From Marinomonas posidonica_A (GTDB taxonomy: Bacteria > Pseudomonadota > Gammaproteobacteria > Pseudomonadales > Marinomonadaceae), in contig NZ_JBHZSP010000016.1 of assembly GCF_043643765.1 (NCBI RefSeq), forward strand, positions 1 through 64,000: 64,000 nucleotides of DNA, read 5' to 3'. The notes under the pieces were generated by a model. The model was not told where the DNA came from and searched no databases. It saw only the letters and a program-made list of their open reading frames with translations. Made by a program: the position numbers and the translations under genes. Shown here piece after piece: positions 8,662-17,514 of the stretch; within the stretch, counting starts at the first letter, position 1, and each line of letters opens with the position of its first letter.

Positions 8662-10065
8662 ATGAATACGCGCTCTGAATACGACTTACTTGGCCAAATG
8701 GACCTTCCTTCGGATGCTCTGTATGGCATTCAAACACAGCGGGCCGCACAGAACTTCGCCATTACTGGTGTGCCCATTTCACACTTTCCAGAGTTAATTA
8801 AAGCGTTGGCAATGGTCAAAGCCGCAGCGGCACGCACCAATCAGGAAATGAATTTATTAACCGATGAAAAGGCCGATGCGATTGTAGCGGCTTGTCAAGA
8901 ACTGATTCTTGGACAACATCATGACGCCTTTATTGTTGACGTTATTCAAGGCGGCGCTGGCACCTCAACCAACATGAATGCCAATGAAGTCATTGCCAAT
9001 TTAGCCCTAGCCAAACTCGGCCACAAATTAGGTGACTACCAACATTTACACCCTAACGATGATGTCAATCGTTCACAATCCACCAACGACGCCTACCCGA
9101 CTGCTGCTTGCTTGGGCATTCAATTTGCGGCGGACAATTTCGTTCCCAGCTTAGCGTCGCTTAAAGCGGCGCTAGAAGAAAAAGGCAAAGCGTTTGCTCA
9201 CATCGTCAAAATGGGACGAACTCAGTTGCAAGATGCGGTGCCTATGACACTTGGGCAAGAGTTTGACGCTTTTGCTGTGACACTAGGAGAAGACATCGAC
9301 CGAATCAGCGAAGCCTGCGCCTTACTGTGCGAAGTAAACTTAGGCGGTACCGCCATTGGCACCGGCATCAATACGCCAGAAGGTTACGCAACCCGGGTGG
9401 TTGAAAAGCTGGCCACCATTTCGACCAAACCCATGGTACCTGCGAGCAATCTGGTAGAAGCCACTTCAGACATGGGCGCATTTGTGTTCTTCTCCGGGAT
9501 TTTGAAGCGTCTCGCGATTAAACTCAGCAAAATGAGCAATGACTTACGCCTACTTTCTAGTGGCCCTCGCACCGGATTAGGAGAAATTAATTTGCCTCCG
9601 ATGCAACCGGGCTCGTCTATTATGCCTGGCAAGGTCAACCCAGTAATTCCTGAAGCAATGAACCAAACCGCGTATCAGGTCATTGCCTCCGACTTAGCGG
9701 TATCACTGGCTGCTGAAGCAGGCCAATTACAGCTTAACGCCATGGAACCTATGATTATTTACAACCTGCTAAACTCTTTAAAAATGCTTAAAGAAGCTTG
9801 TCAGATGCTAGAAAACCGCTGCATCCGTGGCATCACCGCGAACGAAGCTGTTTGTGCCGGTCATGTGGAAAATAGCATTGGTATTATCACTGCGCTTGTC
9901 CCTCACATTGGCTATTCCAATGCCTCGCGCATTGCTCGTCAAGCCTTAACCACAGGCAACACAGTCAAAGCACTCATTGTAGAGGAGCAGCTATTAACGG
10001 AAGAACAAGTCAATCTATTACTGAGTCCAGAGTCTATGCTATCCCCAAGCAAGGTGAGTTTATGA
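8662..10065 (+). CDS. aspA: Aspartate ammonia-lyase
   Basis: Aspartase reversibly splits L-aspartate into fumarate and ammonia. The 467-residue protein belongs to the fumarase/aspartase superfamily: GGAGTSTNMNANEVIAN, VNRSQSTNDAYPTA, the TGxN-type GTGINTP loop and the catalytic signature GSSIMPGKVNPVIPEAMNQ are all present. AGGAAACC precedes the start. Adjacency to an asparaginase and lack of the fumarase-type HPNDHVN variation favour aspartase over fumarase; the loop here reads HPNDDVNRSQ. The stop overlaps the ansA start (ATGA). Confidence 0.92.
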   Translation: MNTRSEYDLLGQMDLPSDALYGIQTQRAAQNFAITGVPISHFPELIKALAMVKAAAARTNQEMNLLTDEKADAIVAACQELILGQHHDAFIVDVIQGGAGTSTNMNANEVIANLALAKLGHKLGDYQHLHPNDDVNRSQSTNDAYPTAACLGIQFAADNFVPSLASLKAALEEKGKAFAHIVKMGRTQLQDAVPMTLGQEFDAFAVTLGEDIDRISEACALLCEVNLGGTAIGTGINTPEGYATRVVEKLATISTKPMVPASNLVEATSDMGAFVFFSGILKRLAIKLSKMSNDLRLLSSGPRTGLGEINLPPMQPGSSIMPGKVNPVIPEAMNQTAYQVIASDLAVSLAAEAGQLQLNAMEPMIIYNLLNSLKMLKEACQMLENRCIRGITANEAVCAGHVENSIGIITALVPHIGYSNASRIARQALTTGNTVKALIVEEQLLTEEQVNLLLSPESMLSPSKVSL

Positions 10066-11093
10066 GTGCGCAGGTTTTAGTAATCTATACTGGTGGCACC
10101 ATCGGCATGACTCAAACAGCGCAAGGCTTGGCTCCAGCATCGGGGTTACAAGATCGCATTGAACGTACTTTAGGCGATAGCTTGAATAGTCTACCGAGGT
10201 TTGAAGTACTGGAAATTTCGCCGCTCATCGACAGCGCCAATATCACCCCAGCTCATTGGACTAAGCTTGTTTCCATTCTCAATGTTCATTGGCAAGACTA
10301 TGACGGCTTTGTCATCTTGCATGGCACAGACACCATGGCCTATACTGCTTCAGCCTTATCATTTATGCTCGGGGCCAGCCCTAAAAATGTCATTCTAACA
10401 GGATCACAAATTCCCTTAGGAATGAACCGATCAGACGCTACAGCCAATTTACAGGCGGCTCTGTCTCTGGCTGTGTTGCAATCGATCCCGGACGTCAGTT
10501 TGGTGTTTAATGGCAAACTCATGCGTGGCAACCGAATTCAAAAGATCAGTAGCGGACGGTTTGAGGCTTTTCACACACCAAACGATGACCTGCTCGGTGA
10601 ATTAGCAATTCATATTCAACTCTACCCTGAACGTATGAGCAAATGGTCATGTAAACATGAGGTCTCGAACTTAGATGACAAGCTAACCACCTTTCGATCT
10701 GGCGCTGTTGCCGTCGTAACACTCCATCCAAGTCAACCGATCAGCGTATATCAGAGCCTATTAGATGACATAGATTGCCATGGCATTATTTTAATGACCT
10801 ATGGCGCTGGCAACGTGCCGGACCAAACCCCAGCTTTTCTATCTTTCTTGACGGAGGCCATGTTACGAAAGAAAATCGTCGTCAATCTCACCCAATGTCT
10901 GCATGGCGGGGTATCTCAAGGCACTTACGCTGCTGGCTCAATGCTGTCATCCATGAATGTACTAAGTGGGCAGGACATGACTTTAGAGGCCGCTTTTTGT
11001 AAGCTACATTGGTTAATTGCCAAGGGCGAAAGCTACCATAGTCTGATGACGAAATGGCCAATCAACTACGCCAATGAATTTACCACACAATAA
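10062..11093 (+). CDS. ansA: L-asparaginase (type I, cytoplasmic)
   Basis: The enzyme hydrolyses asparagine to aspartate and ammonia, feeding AspA encoded just upstream. The catalytic threonines are seen in YTGGTIGM near the N terminus and in LHGTDTMAYTASALSF, with SDATANLQAAL further on. There is no signal peptide, so it is the cytoplasmic type I enzyme; 343 residues is usual. Translation is coupled to aspA through a 4-bp overlap with AAGGTGAG upstream. The pair with the symporter makes an asparagine/aspartate-to-fumarate route releasing two ammonia. Confidence 0.92.
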   Translation: MSAQVLVIYTGGTIGMTQTAQGLAPASGLQDRIERTLGDSLNSLPRFEVLEISPLIDSANITPAHWTKLVSILNVHWQDYDGFVILHGTDTMAYTASALSFMLGASPKNVILTGSQIPLGMNRSDATANLQAALSLAVLQSIPDVSLVFNGKLMRGNRIQKISSGRFEAFHTPNDDLLGELAIHIQLYPERMSKWSCKHEVSNLDDKLTTFRSGAVAVVTLHPSQPISVYQSLLDDIDCHGIILMTYGAGNVPDQTPAFLSFLTEAMLRKKIVVNLTQCLHGGVSQGTYAAGSMLSSMNVLSGQDMTLEAAFCKLHWLIAKGESYHSLMTKWPINYANEFTTQ

Positions 11094-11189
11094 CCAACTC
11101 AAGGATACCCTAGCATGTCAAGGTATCCGGTATGACACGATGAACATTAAAAACTTAGGTTATTGATCATTTCACTTAGACAATGCAAC

Positions 11190-11543
11190 TTAAACCAGCG
11201 GTCCCCACACAGCCCATTCGTTACCACAAGGATCCAAAAAGTGAAAACGACGACCGCCTGGGAATTCAAAAATCACTTGCTCTATGGTGCCCCCTGCGGC
11301 TTCAACATGGCTCACTGCACTTTCAAGATCGTCGCTGTATAAAACCACCAATGCCGCCCCTGTTTGCGGCCGTGAACAAAAGTCGGCCTGAAAGAAACCA
11401 CCGTCTAGACCAGCATGTTTAAACGCGCTGTATTCTTGACCATAGTCTTCAAAATCCCAACCAAACGCTTGCCGAAAGAAGGCTTTATTGAGCTCAAGAT
11501 CTCGCGCTGGTAGTTCCACATAGTTTATCTTTGTTGATTGCAT
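11190..11543 (-). CDS. VOC (glyoxalase/bleomycin-resistance fold) family protein
   Basis: A 117-residue protein of the vicinal-oxygen-chelate superfamily. It starts KINYVELPARDLELNKAFFRQAFGW and ends with FPGGRRFHFLDPCGNEWAVWG, the two ends of a paired beta-alpha-beta-beta-beta unit. The likely metal ligands of true glyoxalases are only partly kept, so the reaction cannot be named. It follows the EamA gene by 7 bp and is probably co-transcribed with it. Confidence 0.85.
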   Translation of the reverse strand: MQSTKINYVELPARDLELNKAFFRQAFGWDFEDYGQEYSAFKHAGLDGGFFQADFCSRPQTGAALVVLYSDDLESAVSHVEAAGGTIEQVIFEFPGGRRFHFLDPCGNEWAVWGPLV

Positions 11544-11550
11544 AACGGTC

Positions 11551-12438
11551 TCACTTTACGGTTGATGCCACGACGAGAATCACACTAATCATTATCATTG
11601 TGCCGCCGAGCCACTGCTGCTTACTAAGCGTCTCGGAAAAACGCACTTTAGAATAGTACAAAGTCCCCAGAATTTCGATTTGACCGAGGGTTTTGACCAA
11701 GGCAGGATTCACCAAAGCGAAGCCTGTAAACCAACCAATTGACCCTAATGAGCTTAGAACACCTACCTGACAACTCAAGCGGAACGCCCGCCTAAAAGGC
11801 GCTTTAACATCTCGCATCTTAACCATCTGCAGCGAACATAAAACGATAGATTGAATAACCAAAACAAACCATAAGGTCACTCCAGCCGAAGTAATGATCG
11901 AACCAGACAGGGAGTGACTTGCCATCGACGCCATCACAGAAGTCATGGCGAAACACAGGCCGCTTGCCAAACCAAACAACAAAGAAGCATCGCGATGGGC
12001 ATGACGAAGGTTATGCCACTTTACCGTCATCACCACAGCGCCCAGCACACCTAACCCAATCCCCATCCAAGACCCCAAGGTGAGCGTGTAATGCAACAAA
12101 GGCAAACCAATCAATGCGGCCAATACGGCCTCCGTCTTCGCCAGCAGTGTGCCAATGGCATAACTTCCAGACTGAAACGCTCGCAGCATAAAGTAGGTGG
12201 CAAATATTTGTGCCAAGGCGCAAACAGAAGCCGCCCACCAAAACGCCATTGTGCCATTCAGAGATACACCTCCAAATAGCCACCAAACCACTAATAAATA
12301 GAGCGTCACCAAAGGCAAACCGTACAAAGAACGCGCCATGGTGGCATGTAAAAATCCGGCTTCACGAGCTAAGGTATTTTGATAGGCAGTTCTAGCAGAC
12401 TGGCATGAAGCCGCAAAAAGAGTGATGAAAATCCACAT
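11551..12438 (-). CDS. EamA/DMT-family membrane transporter
   Basis: A 295-residue protein with about ten transmembrane helices of the drug/metabolite transporter superfamily, made of two EamA repeats. Examples are FATYFMLRAFQSGSYAIGTLLAKTE in the first half and VNPALVKTLGQIEILGTLYYSKVRFSE in the second. It probably exports a small metabolite. The ATG at 12438 is chosen; a GTG 11 codons upstream has no better ribosome site. The downstream VOC gene is spaced by 7 bp. Confidence 0.85.
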   Translation of the reverse strand: MWIFITLFAASCQSARTAYQNTLAREAGFLHATMARSLYGLPLVTLYLLVVWWLFGGVSLNGTMAFWWAASVCALAQIFATYFMLRAFQSGSYAIGTLLAKTEAVLAALIGLPLLHYTLTLGSWMGIGLGVLGAVVMTVKWHNLRHAHRDASLLFGLASGLCFAMTSVMASMASHSLSGSIITSAGVTLWFVLVIQSIVLCSLQMVKMRDVKAPFRRAFRLSCQVGVLSSLGSIGWFTGFALVNPALVKTLGQIEILGTLYYSKVRFSETLSKQQWLGGTMIMISVILVVASTVK

Positions 12439-12565
12439 AATAACGCTCGATATTGAGTAGAAAAAAGACACGAAGCATTAGAATGCGATGATCTCAACTA
12501 TTTGTAAAAGGAATTAAACTAATGGTGCTCATTCCACTTAGGAATGAGCACGCTGCATGAATATT

Positions 12566-12769
12566 TTATGTGTTCTTCTTACGCAGCTCCGTCACCTGCT
12601 CACCCGCAATTCCCCAGTTATCGGTCTCAACTTCATCAATTACCACCACAGTAGTCGATGGATTTTTGCCTAATACATCCACCAATAAATCTGTCGCGCC
12701 TTTGATCAAAGCCTGCTTTTGTTCCTTTGTGACACCTTCATTGGTGATGCGAATATTCACGTATGGCAT
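12566..12769 (-). CDS. 4-oxalocrotonate tautomerase family protein
   Basis: A 67-residue tautomerase-fold subunit. The start at 12769 (MPYVNIRITNEG), with GGAGA 8 bp upstream, exposes Pro-1 as the catalytic base after Met removal. KNPSTTVVVIDEVETDNWGIAGE is the typical C-terminal half of this family. Such enzymes shift double bonds in unsaturated keto acids and usually form hexamers. No aromatic-degradation genes are nearby, so the physiological substrate is unknown. Confidence 0.85.
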   Translation of the reverse strand: MPYVNIRITNEGVTKEQKQALIKGATDLLVDVLGKNPSTTVVVIDEVETDNWGIAGEQVTELRKKNT

Positions 12770-12849
12770 GCCATTTCTCCTTTTTATCATCATTAGAGCA
12801 CGAGAGTGCATTCATCTTTTTTTGACAACTACCGCCTTAGAATCGCACG

Positions 12850-13287
12850 ATGAACAGAATTTTAAAACACCCATATTGCCGCTTTGCTTTAGTCGGCGGC
12901 TTCGGCTTCGTCGTTGATCTGACCAGCTTGATGCTATTGTCACAATGCGTGCCTTATCCCATTGCGAGAGGACTATCCTTTTGGGTCGCAGCCAGTTCAA
13001 ATTGGTGGTGGAATCGACACTTTACTTTTTCTAACGGCCGACATAAAAAAACCGCTGTGGTGGAATGGTTACAATTCCTCAGCGGTTCATTAATGGCCTT
13101 CATTCCAAACCTTGGCATCTATCTCTTGCTCCTCCATGTCCAACCTTCTACACAATACCAAGGACTCACGATACTTTGGCCTTACTTTGCCATGATACCT
13201 GGAGTCGTCATTAGCATGTGTATTAACTATTCACTATCGCGCTATTGGGTCTTCCGTGACCAGCGAATAAAACCTCAAGAACCTTGA
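12850..13287 (+). CDS. GtrA-like membrane protein
   Basis: A 145-residue protein with four transmembrane helices of the GtrA/DPMS family, thought to flip or position polyprenyl-phosphate-linked sugars. Marks are the N-terminal RFALVGGFGFVVDL, the SNWWWNRHFTFSN motif after helix 2 and CINYSLSRYWVFRD at the C-terminus. No strong ribosome site is visible before the ATG. The gene converges on the pirin gene with a 13-bp overlap of coding ends. A GT2 and a GT39 glycosyltransferase that could be its partners lie 3.2 kb away. Confidence 0.88.
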   Translation: MNRILKHPYCRFALVGGFGFVVDLTSLMLLSQCVPYPIARGLSFWVAASSNWWWNRHFTFSNGRHKKTAVVEWLQFLSGSLMAFIPNLGIYLLLLHVQPSTQYQGLTILWPYFAMIPGVVISMCINYSLSRYWVFRDQRIKPQEP

Positions 13288-14285
13288 TTCAACTGACCAT
13301 GCTCAGCAAAACGCCCTTTATCTTTACCATGCACTTGATCGTGACGTGGCCAAGGCCAACCGCCAAATTGAGTTCGCTGATAATCTTGGAAAGCTTGCTG
13401 CAACTCAGCACGAGTATTCATAACAAAAGGACCATGCTGTTCAACATGTTCATTGATAGGACGTCCTTGCAGCATTAGAAAACGAGCAGCCTTGCCCAAA
13501 TTCTTTAACACCATACTGGCATCACTTTTCAGCACAAAGGCCTGATCAACAGACACAGCTTCCTTATCTAACGCAACTTGATCGCCTTCAAAGAAATACA
13601 AGGTTCGCGAGAGTCCAGCCATAGCCGCGGGTAACGTCCATTCCGCCTTTTCAGCCAAATCAACCAGCCAAATCGCCACGTGATTTTGCTCTTCAGCCGC
13701 CCAAGAATTTGGAGGACACGGTGCTGGTTGCACACCACTAATCGGGCCAGCAATCACTTTTACACTGGCTTCAAAGCCTTGTGCATCTTTCTCTGTCAGT
13801 ACGGGTGTGTCCTCATTCCATAACATGGTGAAATGGGGAGGCACCATTTTATTCTTGCTTGGTAAATTCAACCAAATTTGGAACAATTCAACGGGATTGC
13901 GATCTGTTTCGTTTAACAAGGGAAACATTTCCGAATGTTGCACGCCTTGACCGGCAGTCATCCACTGAGTATCGCCCTGACCATAACGACCAGCAGCGCC
14001 TATAGAATCCGCATGATCCACAAAACCTTGGTTAACAATGGTGACCGTTTCGAAACCACGATGCGGGTGAGCTGGGAAACCTGGAACTTTACTGCCGTGA
14101 TACATACGCCAACCATCAATACCTGAAAAGTCCTGCCCAATAGGACGATTATTCAATGGAGCATCTGGTCCCATTTCACCATTTGCTTGAGGGTAGTTAT
14201 CATTGTGAAAGGCACAAAATAAGAAGGGATCAAAGGTTGGCCAAAACATCTCTAATGGCATTTTTTTAAGGATTGCGGCGCTCAT
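13275..14285 (-). CDS. Pirin family protein
   Basis: A 336-residue bicupin. The N-terminal cupin contains the pirin metal motif FPAHPHRGFETVTIV and GQGVQHSEMFP; the C-terminal cupin is more divergent. Bacterial pirins are iron-binding proteins; some act as quercetinases or modulate metabolic enzymes. The length is greater than the 230-290 residues of many family members, with extra sequence at both ends. GGGAGAG precedes the ATG at 14285. It is a single gene, convergent with gtrA. Confidence 0.88.
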   Translation of the reverse strand: MSAAILKKMPLEMFWPTFDPFLFCAFHNDNYPQANGEMGPDAPLNNRPIGQDFSGIDGWRMYHGSKVPGFPAHPHRGFETVTIVNQGFVDHADSIGAAGRYGQGDTQWMTAGQGVQHSEMFPLLNETDRNPVELFQIWLNLPSKNKMVPPHFTMLWNEDTPVLTEKDAQGFEASVKVIAGPISGVQPAPCPPNSWAAEEQNHVAIWLVDLAEKAEWTLPAAMAGLSRTLYFFEGDQVALDKEAVSVDQAFVLKSDASMVLKNLGKAARFLMLQGRPINEHVEQHGPFVMNTRAELQQAFQDYQRTQFGGWPWPRHDQVHGKDKGRFAEHGQLNQGS

Positions 14286-14372
14286 ATTGTCTCTCCCAAA
14301 ACAATTTCATTCATTCTTTAAAGACATTCACCTTCAAGAACAATGGATAATATGGCACCATAATAACATCAA

Positions 14373-14420
14373 AAAACTCGATTGATTTATGCTAAAACCG
14401 AATCCAATCAATCGATTTTT
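14373..14420 (-). terminator. Terminator of the two-component system genes
   Basis: CGATTGATT at 14379 pairs with AATCAATCG at 14406 across an 18-nt loop, with A/T runs on both flanks that extend the stem. In the minus direction the structure ends in a U-rich run. It follows the histidine kinase stop directly. Confidence 0.6.
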
Positions 14421-14429
14421 TAAATACAA

Positions 14430-15683
14430 CTAGGGTAAGATCACACTAGCAACGCAGCCCTTATTAGCATTATCTTGCAGACTAAATTCACATGCGTATT
14501 TCACACAGATATCACGCACAATCATCAAGCCTAACCCATAACTCTCACCACCCGGTTTCCCTTTCAAACCACAACCAGTGTCAATCACATCAATTTGATT
14601 ACCTACCACTTGGATATCTATTCGCCCTTTTTCAGTGGATGCCATGGCATTTTTAAGAAGATTTCCCAACAAGATATGAAAAATAGGCTCAGGCATCTTG
14701 GTCTCTAAACCATTCTGCATCTGAATCTGCACTGACACTTGATCATCCACCAAATACACCATGTGTGCTTGCTTGATGTGTTCCAGCTCCTCCAATGTCA
14801 CTAGACGTTTAGGAATACTGGAAAGATCCTCTTCTCGAGTCAAAGACAACAAGGTTGAAATGTAATCCTCCATTTCCTGACAAGCTTGGCGCATTCTGAC
14901 CTGCTGACGCTGAATAAACTCAGGAGAATCCGTTTTACCAAGCAAGGTAACCGCCCCTTTCATCACCATCAAAGGGGTTCGTAACTCATGACTTGCATAG
15001 CGGTTAAACGCTCGTTCACGCTCAATTAATCCTTGAATTTGCTGTTGATAATCATTGAAACAAGCCACCAGCAGATGAACCTCACGTGTCGCCGCGCCTT
15101 CAGGCAAGGCAATCGGCGACAAATCACTGGGACGTCTTGCCGTTAAAAATTGAGATAACTGTGATAATGGCTTGGTTAAGCGCATAGAAATACGCATAAC
15201 AACCCATAAACTGACAACCAACAAAAGCAAAGAAAGTATGAGCTGAGTGCTTTGAGTCTGAAACATCTGTGCTTCGCTAATCTCATAAATCTCGTCGTAA
15301 TGGATAATATATAAGGTCTTTTGTACACCATTGATGGTCACCTGTGAACGCATCGAAAAAACTTCCAAATCCGTATCCGAGGCCTCATCCAATTCATAGG
15401 GCAAGTCATCTTTCATATGAGGGTCAAGAACGACGCCCAAGGGCAGGTTATCCTCACCCACATACACCTCTGAAAAAGGGGGAATAGAAACATGTGTTAA
15501 ATGTGTGCCTTGCAAACGCTCTACGGCAGTATTTTTATCTTTCAACATACGATTTTCAGCGTATATCATTTCCACATTTTCAATCACTGATTGAAACATG
15601 GAGAAATGAAAGGCAATGATGGCAAAGGCAACGATAGAAAAATAGGTAAAGGTTAATTGTTTAGCGGTTTTAATGCGTTTCAT
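14430..15683 (-). CDS. Sensor histidine kinase
   Basis: A 417-residue inner-membrane kinase. Helices lie at about residues 11-30 and 146-166 and bracket a periplasmic sensor of about 115 residues without a recognisable fold. A HAMP-like linker is followed by the dimerisation helix RYASHELRTPLMVMKG with phospho-acceptor H232. The ATPase domain shows the N box LLGNLLKNAMAS and DTGCGLKGKPGGESYGLGL. Its start overlaps the response-regulator stop (ATGA). It faces two lipid-sugar transferase genes, which may be its targets as in PmrAB-Arn systems (inference). Confidence 0.92.
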   Translation of the reverse strand: MKRIKTAKQLTFTYFSIVAFAIIAFHFSMFQSVIENVEMIYAENRMLKDKNTAVERLQGTHLTHVSIPPFSEVYVGEDNLPLGVVLDPHMKDDLPYELDEASDTDLEVFSMRSQVTINGVQKTLYIIHYDEIYEISEAQMFQTQSTQLILSLLLLVVSLWVVMRISMRLTKPLSQLSQFLTARRPSDLSPIALPEGAATREVHLLVACFNDYQQQIQGLIERERAFNRYASHELRTPLMVMKGAVTLLGKTDSPEFIQRQQVRMRQACQEMEDYISTLLSLTREEDLSSIPKRLVTLEELEHIKQAHMVYLVDDQVSVQIQMQNGLETKMPEPIFHILLGNLLKNAMASTEKGRIDIQVVGNQIDVIDTGCGLKGKPGGESYGLGLMIVRDICVKYACEFSLQDNANKGCVASVILP

Positions 15684-16360
15684 TCTTGGTCTTCCGCAAC
15701 AAGTCGGTAGCCCACTTTCGACACCGTCTGTAAATAGGCATGCTCAAACGGACGATCAATTAAGCTGCGCAACTGATAAATATGGCTTCTTAATACTTTA
15801 CTGTCTGGCTCTTCATCCCCCCATAAGGCATCCGAGAGGTCATTTTTACTCACCACATCAGGGGCATTTTGCATGAGTACTCTTAAAATAGTGTACTGGG
15901 ATGGATTTAAGGCGTAGCGACTCCCCTCACGCTGCAAAATACGCGTATTCATATCGAGTTTTAAGTGCCCGAATTGCAATTCACGGTTTGCCACTTTGCC
16001 TTTTTGTCGTCGAACTAGAGCTTGAATTCGAGAGTCCAGAATGTCCAAATCAAAGGGCTTCACTAGGTAATCGTCCGCTAAGCTTTCGAAGCCCGCTAAA
16101 ATATCCGCTTTCGTATCCCGTGCTGTCAACATCAAAACAGGCGTGTCCACACCCTGCTCCCGCAAGGATTTACACACTGTTAAGCCGTCCATTTTTGGCA
16201 GCATGACATCCAATATAATCACATCGTAAGGCTCAGCGATCGCTAGATTAAAACCGTGCTGGCCGTTATTGGCATAATCCAACTCGTCACCTTTGAGCTC
16301 GAAATAGTCAAAAATAACCCCCGCAATGTCTTTATGGTCTTCCACCAACAGTAACTTCAT
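15680..16360 (-). CDS. OmpR-family response regulator
   Basis: A 226-residue regulator with a receiver domain (acidic pair E7-D8, phospho-acceptor D51 in DVIILDVMLPKMDG, and the LVKPFDLDIL lysine) and a C-terminal winged helix (YALNPSQYTILRVLMQNAPDVVSKNDL through SHIYQLRSLID). The partner kinase is encoded 4 bp overlapping downstream. It is divergent from the glycosyltransferase operon across 131 bp, which probably carries its binding site, but I saw no clear direct repeat there. Confidence 0.93.
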   Translation of the reverse strand: MKLLLVEDHKDIAGVIFDYFELKGDELDYANNGQHGFNLAIAEPYDVIILDVMLPKMDGLTVCKSLREQGVDTPVLMLTARDTKADILAGFESLADDYLVKPFDLDILDSRIQALVRRQKGKVANRELQFGHLKLDMNTRILQREGSRYALNPSQYTILRVLMQNAPDVVSKNDLSDALWGDEEPDSKVLRSHIYQLRSLIDRPFEHAYLQTVSKVGYRLVAEDQE

Positions 16361-16491
16361 ACAATTTTATTTCTGGCCTCTTTGCATTTCATATTATTGT
16401 GACACAAAGAGATGAAAAAAAAGTGAATCATCTTTTTGCGACAAACCTCTCGCTAGTATGACCTCATTATAAACTTAACTGAGGAAACACT

Positions 16492-17514
16492 ATGAGTGCG
16501 GTCGCCTATCAGCACTTTGTGCACACTAAAGCCGATGACAGAATAGAAAAACAAGTACCTCTCGTCAGCGTCATCATCCCTTTTTTAAACGAGCGAGATG
16601 TCTTAGAGCAATGCCATCAACGAGTCTGTAATGCGTTATCCGCTCTAAATCAATCCTGTGAAATCGTCTATGTGGATGATGGCAGTCAAGATGATAGCTG
16701 GGTACTGGTCAGCCAATTCCAACACCCAACGCACAGCATCCGCAGCTTAAGACTCAGTCGAAACTTCGGCAAGGAAGCCGCGTTAAGCGCGGGATTAAAA
16801 TCGGCCTTGGGACAATGCGTGATATTATTGGATGCCGACCTTCAGGATCCACCCGAATACATTCCCGATATGGTTGATGCTTGGCAACAAGGCGCTCAAG
16901 TCGTCGAAATGCAGCGCCGAGAAAGACACGGTGAAAATTGGCTAAAACGCACAACCGCCCATTGCTTCTATCGCTTTATGTCGTATATCAGTGACTCCCC
17001 CATCACAGAAAATGTGGGAGACTTTCGTCTCATGGACAAGAAAGTCGTTGAGGTCATCAACACCTTGCCTGAACGAACCCGCTTTATGAAAGGCTTGTTA
17101 GCTTGGCCCGGGTTTACTCGCCAAGTCATGACCTTTGATCGGGACCCAAGACTGGCTGGCGAAACAAAATGGAATTACCCAAAACTCGTCCACCTTGCCT
17201 TAGAGGGCATTACCTCTTTCAGCACCAAACCGTTACGTTGGGCGACCCTAGCAGGACTTACCACATCGTTTTTTACCTTTGTCATGGCCATGGTCGTGCT
17301 GACCAAAACCTTAGTATGGGGCGAGCCAGTAGTTGGCTATCCTTCAACCGTTTTGATCATCTTATTTTTAGGCGGCATTCAACTCCTATCGATTGGCGTT
17401 TTGGGGGAATATGTCGGTCGCCTCTTTATCGAATCCAAGCAACGCCCTTTGTATGTACTAATGGAAGAAACCATCTCAACACCTACTTTTGCCCAATCGG
17501 AAACAACAAAATGA
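16492..17514 (+). CDS. Polyprenyl-phosphate glycosyltransferase, GT2 (GtrB/ArnC type)
   Basis: The enzyme transfers a sugar from a nucleotide donor to undecaprenyl phosphate on the cytoplasmic face. The N-terminal GT2 domain shows VSVIIPFLNERDVL, VYVDDGSQDDSW, RNFGKEAALSAGL and LLDADLQDPPE (the DxD metal site). The C-terminus has two transmembrane helices, one ending in GVLGEYVGRLFIESKQRPLYV, typical of DPM1/GtrB proteins. GAGGAAAC precedes the start. The stop overlaps the start of a GT39 transferase, which would use the lipid-linked sugar. Confidence 0.92.
   Translation: MSAVAYQHFVHTKADDRIEKQVPLVSVIIPFLNERDVLEQCHQRVCNALSALNQSCEIVYVDDGSQDDSWVLVSQFQHPTHSIRSLRLSRNFGKEAALSAGLKSALGQCVILLDADLQDPPEYIPDMVDAWQQGAQVVEMQRRERHGENWLKRTTAHCFYRFMSYISDSPITENVGDFRLMDKKVVEVINTLPERTRFMKGLLAWPGFTRQVMTFDRDPRLAGETKWNYPKLVHLALEGITSFSTKPLRWATLAGLTTSFFTFVMAMVVLTKTLVWGEPVVGYPSTVLIILFLGGIQLLSIGVLGEYVGRLFIESKQRPLYVLMEETISTPTFAQSETTK

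Noticed and set aside
11103..11128. GGATACC/GGTATCC hairpin after ansA as a terminator
   Set aside because: There is no U run after it, so the call was not made.
16361..16491. Direct-repeat binding site for the response regulator
   Set aside because: Only AT-rich, low-complexity similarity was seen, without a spaced hexamer repeat.
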